Position numbers and translations under genes: made by a program
In this document: one piece after another, positions 58,967-64,000 of the stretch
Layout of the letters: every line of letters begins with the position of its first letter
How positions within the stretch are numbered: position 1 is the stretch's first letter
Source: Lysobacter sp. 5GHs7-4
GTDB taxonomy: Bacteria; Pseudomonadota; Gammaproteobacteria; Xanthomonadales; Xanthomonadaceae
NCBI RefSeq assembly: GCF_021284765.1
Contig: NZ_CP089924.1
Span: 948,001 to 1,012,000 of the forward strand
DNA: 64,000 nt
Direction of reading: 5' to 3'
Notes under the pieces: generated by a model
Told to the model about the DNA's origin: nothing
Databases searched by the model: none
The model's input: only the letters and a program-made list of their open reading frames with translations

Positions 58967-60773
58967 AGTCAAGGTTCCGGACATCGGCGGTTACGACGAC
59001 GTACCGGTCATCGAACTGCTGGTCGCGGTCGGCGACACCGTCAAGAAGGACCAGGGCCTGGTCACGCTGGAGTCGGACAAGGCGACGATGGAAGTGCCCT
59101 CGTCGGCCGACGGCGTGATCAAGTCGATCAGCGTCAAGCTCGGCGACAAGGTCGCTGAAGGCACGGTGATCGCGATTCTCGAAGCGGCCGGAGCGGAAGC
59201 GTCCGCGCCCACCGCTTCCGCGCCTGCCAAGTCCGCCGCCGCCGCGCCCGTGCCGGCCGCCAGTGCGCCCGCCGCGCCCGCGGCGGCTGCCACGCCCGCC
59301 GCCGCGCCTGCACCCAGCGCCGCGGCCGCCAGCGGTCGCAAGGCCGATGTCGAGTGCCGCATGCTGGTGCTGGGCTCCGGCCCGGGCGGCTACACCGCCG
59401 CGTTCCGCGCCGCCGACCTGGGCCTGGACACGGTGCTGGTCGAACGCTACGCCACCCTCGGCGGCGTCTGCCTCAACGTCGGCTGCATTCCGTCCAAGGC
59501 CTTGCTGCACGCCGCCGCGCTGATCGACGAGACCTCGCATTCGGCCGACATCGGCCTGGATTTCGGCAAGCCCAAGATCGACCTGGGCAAGCTGCGCGAC
59601 TTCAAGCAGAACAAAGTGGTGGGCCAGTTCACCAAGGGCCTGGCCGGCATGGCCAAGCAGCGCAAGGTGCGCGTGGTCACCGGCACCGGTCGCTTCGTGT
59701 CGTCGAACGAGCTGGAAGTGCAGGGCGAGGGCGGCAGCCAGCTGATCCGCTTCGAGCAATGCATCATCGCCGCCGGTTCGCAGGCGGTGAAGCTGCCGGG
59801 CTTCCCCTGGGACGATCCGCGCGTGATGGACTCCACCGACGCGCTGGAGCTGGCCGAGGTGCCGAAAAAGCTGCTGGTCGTCGGCGGCGGCATCATCGGT
59901 CTGGAAATGGCGACGGTGTACCGCGCGCTGGGCAGCGAGGTCACGGTGGTCGAGTTCATGGACCAGCTGATGCCGGGCGCCGATCCGGACCTGGTCAAGC
60001 CGCTGGCCGATCGCCTGAAGAAGCAGGGCGTGGCCGTGCATTTGAAGGTCAAGGCCGCGGGCACCGAGGCGAGCAAGCAGGGCATCAAGGTCTCGTTCGA
60101 GCCCGCGGCCGCGGGCGGCAGCGCGCCGGAGGCGCAGCTGTTCGATCGGGTGTTGGTCGCGGTGGGCCGCGCGCCCAACGGCGGCAAGCTCGACGCCGAC
60201 AAGGCCGGCGTGCAGGTCACCGAACGCGGCTTCATTCCGGTCGACCGGCAGATGCGCACCAATGTGCCGCACATCTTCGCCATCGGCGATCTGGTCGGTA
60301 ATCCGATGCTCGCCCACAAGGCCACTCACGAAGGCAAGCTCGCGGCCGAAGTCGCCGCCGGCGAAAAGAAGGAGTGGGTGGCGCGGGTGATCCCGTCGGT
60401 GGCCTACACCGATCCGGAAATCGCCTGGGTCGGCGTCACCGAGACCGAAGCCAAGGCCCGCGGCCTGAAGGTCGGCGTCGGCAAATTCCCCTGGGCCGCC
60501 AGCGCGCGCGCGCTGGGCCTGGGCCGCAGCGAGGGTTTCACCAAGCTGATCTTCGACGAGGCCACGCACCGGGTGATCGGCGCGGGCATCGTCGGCGTGC
60601 ACGCGGGCGATCTGATCTCGGAGCTGGCGTTGGCGATCGAGATGGGCTGCGAGGCGTCCGACATCGGCCACACCATCCATCCGCATCCCACGTTGAGCGA
60701 GTCGGTGGCGATGGCGGCGGAGGTGTACGAGGGGACGATCACGGATCTCTACATTCCCAAGAAGAAGTCGTAA
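58953..60773 (+). CDS. lpdA: Dihydrolipoamide dehydrogenase (E3) with N-terminal lipoyl domain
   Basis: A 606-residue FAD enzyme that reoxidises the lipoyl groups of the pyruvate dehydrogenase complex. GGGAG is 6 nt before ATG 58953. Residues 1-80 form a lipoyl domain with Lys43 in 'ESDKATM', 85-128 an Ala/Pro linker; then FAD motif 'LVLGSGPGGYTAA' at 138-150, redox disulfide Cys173/Cys178 in 'GGVCLNVGCIPSK', NAD motif 'VVGGGIIGLEMA', and C-terminal 'HTIHPHPTLSE' with the His-Glu pair. A fused lipoyl domain is found in Neisseria, Xanthomonas and relatives. Confidence 0.95.
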   Translation: MATIEVKVPDIGGYDDVPVIELLVAVGDTVKKDQGLVTLESDKATMEVPSSADGVIKSISVKLGDKVAEGTVIAILEAAGAEASAPTASAPAKSAAAAPVPAASAPAAPAAAATPAAAPAPSAAAASGRKADVECRMLVLGSGPGGYTAAFRAADLGLDTVLVERYATLGGVCLNVGCIPSKALLHAAALIDETSHSADIGLDFGKPKIDLGKLRDFKQNKVVGQFTKGLAGMAKQRKVRVVTGTGRFVSSNELEVQGEGGSQLIRFEQCIIAAGSQAVKLPGFPWDDPRVMDSTDALELAEVPKKLLVVGGGIIGLEMATVYRALGSEVTVVEFMDQLMPGADPDLVKPLADRLKKQGVAVHLKVKAAGTEASKQGIKVSFEPAAAGGSAPEAQLFDRVLVAVGRAPNGGKLDADKAGVQVTERGFIPVDRQMRTNVPHIFAIGDLVGNPMLAHKATHEGKLAAEVAAGEKKEWVARVIPSVAYTDPEIAWVGVTETEAKARGLKVGVGKFPWAASARALGLGRSEGFTKLIFDEATHRVIGAGIVGVHAGDLISELALAIEMGCEASDIGHTIHPHPTLSESVAMAAEVYEGTITDLYIPKKKS

Positions 60774-60796
60774 GCCGACGCTCGGCGTACGAGACG

Positions 60797-60823
60797 AAGC
60801 CCCGGCATCGCCGGGGCTTTTTC
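60797..60823 (+). terminator. Terminator of the aceF-lpdA run
   Basis: 10-bp stem AAGCCCCGGC/GCCGGGGCTT with a 3-nt loop followed by TTTTTCTTTC; 23 bp past the lpdA stop. Confidence 0.92.
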
Positions 60824-60871
60824 TTTCTGCCAGCCGGTGTGCAGAGGCGTCGCCATCAATGGCGTCGCGCT

Positions 60872-60925
60872 TTTAGCTCCCTCCTTTGACAAAGGAGGGT
60901 TGGGGAGGATTTGCTTTGGCTGTTG
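60872..60925. repeat. Dispersed intergenic repeat, right half only (copy 4)
   Basis: CCCTCCTTTGACAAAGGAGGG hairpin (cut) followed by 'TTGGGGAGGATTTGCTTTGGC'. It matches the right half of copies 1-3; the left half is absent. Confidence 0.7.
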
Positions 60926-60969
60926 CTCTGCTGCTTCTGACCGAAGGTCAAAGGCTTCCGCCTGCTGCG

Positions 60970-61020
60970 CATGCGGGTCACTTTCTCTTGCTAGCCCAAG
61001 AGAAAGTAACCAAAGAGAAG
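60970..61020. repeat. GGTCACTTTCTCTTGCT-type hairpin repeat
   Basis: 'GGTCACTTTCTCTTG' and 'CAAGAGAAAGTAACC' form a 14-15-bp stem with one mismatch around CTAGCC, followed by 'AAAGAGAAGGGC'. Repeats with this wording occur widely in Xanthomonadaceae and other proteobacteria. Confidence 0.7.
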
Positions 61021-61066
61021 GGCTTGAGCCCAGAGCTCCCGTGTGGCTTCGGTTCTGGCGCGGGGA

Positions 61067-61100
61067 TTTTTCGATAAGACATCCCTGTCTTATCGAAAAA
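61067..61100. repeat. Perfect 15-bp palindrome with TCCC loop
   Basis: TTTTTCGATAAGACA and TGTCTTATCGAAAAA. It is followed at once by an 8-bp GC hairpin CGGCGCGC/GCGCGCCG (61101-61121). With runs of T on both strands it could terminate transcription in both directions. Confidence 0.7.
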
Positions 61101-61121
61101 CGGCGCGCGTCCTGCGCGCCG

Positions 61122-61427
61122 CCCTCCGGGTCTACGGTTGGTCGTGTGGCTTCGGGTGTATGGACTTCAATGCCGGAGCAAACTCAACAGCAACAGCAAC
61201 AGTTCCGGGCAAATGTGTTGCGATGGCGGCTGCCGCTTTCTGTGGGAGCGGCGTGAGCCGCGATTGCGTCAACACGCGTCTCAGCGCGAGCCTCATCGCC
61301 GTCATGTTTCGATGCGGGTCGATGGTGCGGTTATCAACGCAACCTGCGATCTTCATAAGAGCCATACGGCCGGCCCCCAAGCCGACACGAAGGTGCGGCT
61401 ACCGCCACACCTCGTGTCGTAGGTCGG
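61122..61427. other. Remaining intergenic sequence before the barrel gene
   Basis: About 300 bp, less GC-rich than the surroundings; open frames on both strands are short and overlapping, with no ribosome site. I see nothing more in it. Confidence 0.4.
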
Positions 61428-62237
61428 TCAGAACGCGAACGTCACGCCCGCCATCGGTCCCTTGAAGCGCTGGTCCAGGCCGAGCACGCCGTCGCTGCCG
61501 CGCTGGTCGACGTCGAGCTTGAACCAGTCGTAGCCGACGTACACGCCGACGTTGGGCGTGAAGCGGTACTCGACCAGCGCGTTGGCGCGGCTGATGTCGC
61601 CCTCGTAATCGTCGAAGTTGCCCCAGCTCGCGTCCAGGTACTGGCCCTGCGCCACGAAGCGCCAATGCTCGTTCGGCGCCACGGTCAGGCGCGCGCCCAC
61701 CACCGGTGCGTAGCCGTCGTCGCTGGAACGGGATTCGTAGGTGTTGACGCCGGACTCGGCGTACAGCTTGCCCTCGAGCTTGGCGTACTCCACGCCCAGC
61801 TGCAGGCCCAGGCTGACGGTGTCGGTTTCGACCACCGCGTAGTCGTACATCACGCTGGCCAGTTCGAACTTGGCCTTGGCCTTGGCGAAGCTGCCGGCGG
61901 GGATGGTGATGTTGTCGTACGACAGATCCTGGCCCAGCGTGGCGCGGCGGTCCTTGTCGTAGCCGAAATAGTTGAACAGCAGGCGATGGCGGTCGCCGAA
62001 GCGGAACTGGCCTTCCACGCGCGGCACCACTTCGTCGCCGCCGAAGTCGAAGTCCTCGCTGAACTCGAACGGTTGGCCGGCGAACACGGTGCTGCCGCGC
62101 AGTTCGCTTTGCGCGTCCACTTGCATCGCGCCCAGGCGCAGGGTGAAGCGGTCGTCTTCGATGGCGTGCGCGGGGTTCGCGAACGCGACGCCGATCGCGG
62201 CTAGCGCGAGCGTCAGGGGCAGGGTCTTGGGATTCAC
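61428..62237 (-). CDS. Outer-membrane beta-barrel protein, OmpA/OprF-barrel-like
   Basis: A 269-residue protein. GTG 62237 has GGAG 8 nt upstream and starts a clean signal peptide ('LPLTLALAAIGVAFANPAHA'); ATG 62267 adds ten residues but no ribosome site. The mature part alternates hydrophobic residues in about twelve strands ('HRLLFNYFGYDKDRRA', 'VSLGLQLGVEYAKLEG', 'HWRFVAQGQYLDASWG', 'VGVYVGYDWFKLDVD') and ends 'MAGVTFAF' with terminal Phe. No lipid-modifying active site. Probably a structural or transport barrel. Confidence 0.85.
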   Translation of the reverse strand: MNPKTLPLTLALAAIGVAFANPAHAIEDDRFTLRLGAMQVDAQSELRGSTVFAGQPFEFSEDFDFGGDEVVPRVEGQFRFGDRHRLLFNYFGYDKDRRATLGQDLSYDNITIPAGSFAKAKAKFELASVMYDYAVVETDTVSLGLQLGVEYAKLEGKLYAESGVNTYESRSSDDGYAPVVGARLTVAPNEHWRFVAQGQYLDASWGNFDDYEGDISRANALVEYRFTPNVGVYVGYDWFKLDVDQRGSDGVLGLDQRFKGPMAGVTFAF

Positions 62238-62387
62238 TAGTCGCACTCCGGATCGGGGGAAGGGCATGGCACGCGGAAAGTGCCAGCCGTTCCATCAATG
62301 CCGAACGCGCGGTGCAACGACCGTGAAAGCACGCGTTTGAATCGCGCGATTCAACTCGTAGAGGGCTTGAAGAGTGACAGTGATCAC

Positions 62388-62423
62388 AAAAGGCGAAGCC
62401 CCGGCTGATGAGGCCGGGGCTTC
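62388..62423 (-). terminator. Terminator of the DUF2061 gene
   Basis: Minus strand: 11-bp stem GAAGCCCCGGC/GCCGGGGCTTC with a 7-nt loop, then GCCTTTTG. It lies 124 bp past the DUF2061 stop and upstream of the barrel gene on the same strand, so it separates the two. The 120-bp space also contains a GAGAGAGTGG/CCGCTCTCTC inverted repeat. Confidence 0.8.
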
Positions 62424-62546
62424 GGGGAGCCCACCGCTGCTTTTGCCATTGACGAGGAGAGAGTGGCGGAGGGCGTTCTTTAAGACTGACCCGGCTCGGG
62501 CGCAAAGGTTCCGCGCGATTTCGGCGCGCTGGGTCAACCCGCTCTC

Positions 62547-62756
62547 TCAACCCGCCAGGGCCTGGGTCGCGGCGGCCTCGGCGCGGCGGCGCTCGATGCG
62601 TTTCCACACCTTCTCGTGCAGGTGGAAGGCCACGGTGTTGCAGGCCGGCTCGACCAGGGCCAGGGCGCCGCCGACCCAGACGCTGCCCGTCATCAGGTAG
62701 CCGACCAGGAAGGCGACGGTGAAATGCACGCAGGCGAAACTGAGGGTCTTGCTCAT
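62547..62756 (-). CDS. DUF2061 small membrane protein
   Basis: A 69-residue protein with two hydrophobic helices ('KTLSFACVHFTVAFLVGYLMTG', cut, and 'VGGALALVEPACNTVAFHLHEKVWKRI', cut); the 'EPxxNTVxxxxHExxW' signature of DUF2061 is complete, including His residues that could contact a metal. A Fur-type palindrome lies just upstream, suggesting iron control. Function unknown. Confidence 0.9.
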   Translation of the reverse strand: MSKTLSFACVHFTVAFLVGYLMTGSVWVGGALALVEPACNTVAFHLHEKVWKRIERRRAEAAATQALAG

Positions 62757-62768
62757 GAGGGCAATCTC

Positions 62769-62790
62769 TAAATGAGAATTATTCTCAATT
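62769..62790 (-). promoter_or_regulatory. Fur box
   Basis: Perfect palindrome TGAGAATTATTCTCA (62773-62787) inside the longer AT-rich dyad, 13 bp before the DUF2061 start. The wording matches Fur sites (repeated GAGAAT/ATTCTC). A weak promoter, TTGACT and CACAAT 16 nt apart on the minus strand, overlaps it, so binding would block transcription when iron is plentiful. Confidence 0.8.
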
Positions 62791-63010
62791 GTGCGCGTCT
62801 CGCGCCGGAAGTCAAATCGATAGTCGCGCTTGCTTCCATAGCTGCGATCTATCGAAATACGCTGCGCGCTGGCGTCCGCGCATGGACTTGACCTCCCAGG
62901 TAATTCAATGACCTACGCCTTATCGGCATAGTGCTGCGCATGGACCGAAGACGCCGCGATACCGTCCTGTACCGGGCTTGCCCGATTCTCCCGGGCGTGA
63001 CGCCCGGCGG

Positions 63011-63039
63011 TTGCCCGGAACGCGGGCGCGTTCTATACT
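63011..63039 (+). promoter_or_regulatory. Sigma-70 promoter of the atp operon
   Basis: TTGCCC (63011-63016), 17-nt spacer, TATACT (63034-63039). Placed about 50 bp before the atpI start, in the right direction and with no competitor. Confidence 0.7.
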
Positions 63040-63090
63040 TTTGCGGCTCTACCGGGCGCTTTGCGCCTACCCCAGACCGACGAGACCCGC

Positions 63091-63459
63091 GTGCACGATC
63101 CATTGTCCACGGGCCGCCGGCTGGCGTCGCGCGCGATTGCCTGGCAAGCCGGCGCGACGGCGCTGACCGCGCTGGCCTTCCTCCCCCTCGGTGCGCGACA
63201 CGCGCTAGCGGGTGCGGTCGGCGGAGGCGCGGTCTTCGCGGGTGCAGTAGTGGCGGCCTGGATGGCGCTAGGGGGCGGCGTGCAGCCAGCCGGAGCGGCC
63301 ATAGGGCGCTTGCTGGCGGGAGTCATGCTGAAGTGGGTGGTGGTGTTCTTGGTGCTCGGCCTGGGTTTGGCCGTGCTCCGGTTGCCGCCGCTGCCAATGC
63401 TGGTCGGAGTGCTCGCGGCGACGCTGGCCTTCGTACTGGCCAATCTTTTGAAACGATAG
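63091..63459 (+). CDS. atpI: ATP synthase protein I
   Basis: A 122-residue membrane protein with four hydrophobic helices ('AIAWQAGATALTALAFLPLG', 'ALAGAVGGGAVFAGAVVAAWMALGGG' cut, 'LLAGVMLKWVVVFLVLGLGLAVL' cut, 'PMLVGVLAATLAFVLANLL'). The 'AxxGGxxxxxxN/G' helix 2 and 'LKWxxxxxxL' helix 3 fit AtpI, which precedes atpB in ATP synthase operons and helps c-ring assembly. GTG 63091 is preferred; TTG 63061 would add ten residues. It ends 10 bp before atpB. Confidence 0.85.
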   Translation: MHDPLSTGRRLASRAIAWQAGATALTALAFLPLGARHALAGAVGGGAVFAGAVVAAWMALGGGVQPAGAAIGRLLAGVMLKWVVVFLVLGLGLAVLRLPPLPMLVGVLAATLAFVLANLLKR

Positions 63460-63469
63460 GTGTCTTTTC

Positions 63470-64000
63470 GTGAGTGAACAGACCGGTTCGGGCGGCCTGA
63501 ACGAATACATCAAGCACCACCTGACCCACAACACCACGGAGGTGTTCGGGGGCCAGTTCCATTTCGACTCGTGGATCGTCGCGCTGGCGCTGGGTCTGGT
63601 GTTCGTGCTGTGGTTCGGCCTCGCCGCGCGCAAGGCCACCGCGGGCGTTCCCAGCAAGGGCCAGGCCTTCGTCGAGATGATCGTCGAGTTCATCGACGGC
63701 CAGGTGAAGGACACCTTCCACGGCGATCGCCGTTCGGTGACCCCGCTGGCGCTGACCATCTTCATGTGGGTCGTGTTCATGAACACGATGGACCTGCTGC
63801 CGCTGGACCTGTTCGGCTGGCTGGTCCACACCACCGCCGGCGCCGAAGCCGCGCACCACACCTATTTCCGCGCCGTGCCCACCGCCGACCTCAATACGAC
63901 GTTCGCGCTGTCGGCCTCGGTGTTCTTCATCCTGATCGGTCACGCGATCTCCGCCAAGGGCGGCCTGGGCTTCGGCAAGGAGCTGGTCACCGCGCCGTTC
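63470..64000 (+). CDS. atpB: ATP synthase F0 subunit a, 3' end outside window
   Basis: 177 codons visible, from GTG 63470 (AGGTG upstream) to the window edge with no stop. Translation starts MSEQTGSGGLNEYIKHHLTHNT and contains 'FVEMIVEFIDGQVKDTFHG', 'PLALTIFMWVVFMNTMDLLPLDLF' (cut; the usual N-x-x-D/G-L-L-P segment) and 'PTADLNTTFALSASVFFILIGH' (cut), which are standard subunit a landmarks. The conserved Arg helix lies beyond the window. Confidence 0.92.
   Translation, partial: MSEQTGSGGLNEYIKHHLTHNTTEVFGGQFHFDSWIVALALGLVFVLWFGLAARKATAGVPSKGQAFVEMIVEFIDGQVKDTFHGDRRSVTPLALTIFMWVVFMNTMDLLPLDLFGWLVHTTAGAEAAHHTYFRAVPTADLNTTFALSASVFFILIGHAISAKGGLGFGKELVTAPF

Noticed and set aside
60970..61465. 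Small proteins in the repeat-rich gap after lpdA
   Set aside because: The frames are made of repeat and hairpin sequence, overlap on both strands and have no start signals.

Overview
The window reads as chromosome of a very GC-rich gammaproteobacterium of the Xanthomonadaceae, most like Lysobacter. The reasons are the gene content (pyruvate dehydrogenase E2 followed by an E3 that carries its own lipoyl domain, a YajQ protein, an LpxR-type lipid A deacylase, an R-body gene cluster, a DUF1415 protein), the absence of plasmid or phage hallmarks, and several families of short intergenic repeats. No rRNA, insertion sequence, integrase or CRISPR array is visible. Most of the window is ordinary single-gene or two-gene housekeeping and envelope functions; three stretches are not ordinary.

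Bases 1-7740 hold a tightly packed plus-strand operon of six uncharacterised genes made of two alternating paralogous families (called A and C here) plus one single protein (B), in the order A1-B-C1-C2-A2-C3. Bases 7.8-22.6 kb are a mosaic of small metabolic and envelope genes: a TRIC-type channel, an epimerase, DUF1275 and DUF3224 proteins, a large secreted modular metallophosphoesterase, an LpxR-like protein, a haloalkane dehalogenase coupled to a glutathione transferase, a DUF2235 hydrolase, an exported deoxyribosyltransferase-like protein, an SGNH hydrolase, and a MocR regulator divergent from an EamA exporter with a clear two-site operator.

Bases 22.8-27.3 kb (minus strand) are an RNA-repair locus: slipin, an uncharacterised Cys/His-rich protein and the RNA ligase RtcB. 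The 0.8 kb upstream of the slipin on the same strand has no protein gene longer than 40 codons but contains three consecutive tRNA-like folds. One has complete acceptor, D and T arms and an encoded CCA, yet its anticodon arm is closed to a 4-6 nt loop and cannot hold a normal anticodon. I regard this as the strongest candidate for something undescribed.

Bases 28-30.7 kb carry an Lrp regulator and an ECF sigma/anti-sigma pair. Bases 30.9-38.2 kb form an R-body (reb) locus: a second ECF-type sigma factor, a short RebB protein, a RebB domain with a long Thr/Gly/Pro-rich N-terminus, a 751-residue adenosine-deaminase-superfamily protein lacking the TDD aspartates, two small accessory proteins, two nearly identical RebB proteins, and a Crp-family regulator.

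Bases 38.2-64 kb return to housekeeping: a WYL regulator, tesA divergent from ybbA-ybbP, a TspO-like protein, an RsmC-like methyltransferase with an RsuA-like pseudouridine synthase, a HAD phosphatase, yajQ, an alcohol dehydrogenase, an EamA exporter, an exported amidohydrolase, ompW, aceF-(two exported proteins)-lpdA, an outer-membrane barrel, a Fur-boxed DUF2061 gene, and the start of the ATP synthase operon (atpI, atpB; atpB runs off the right edge). All identifications come from reading motifs by eye; no database search was possible.
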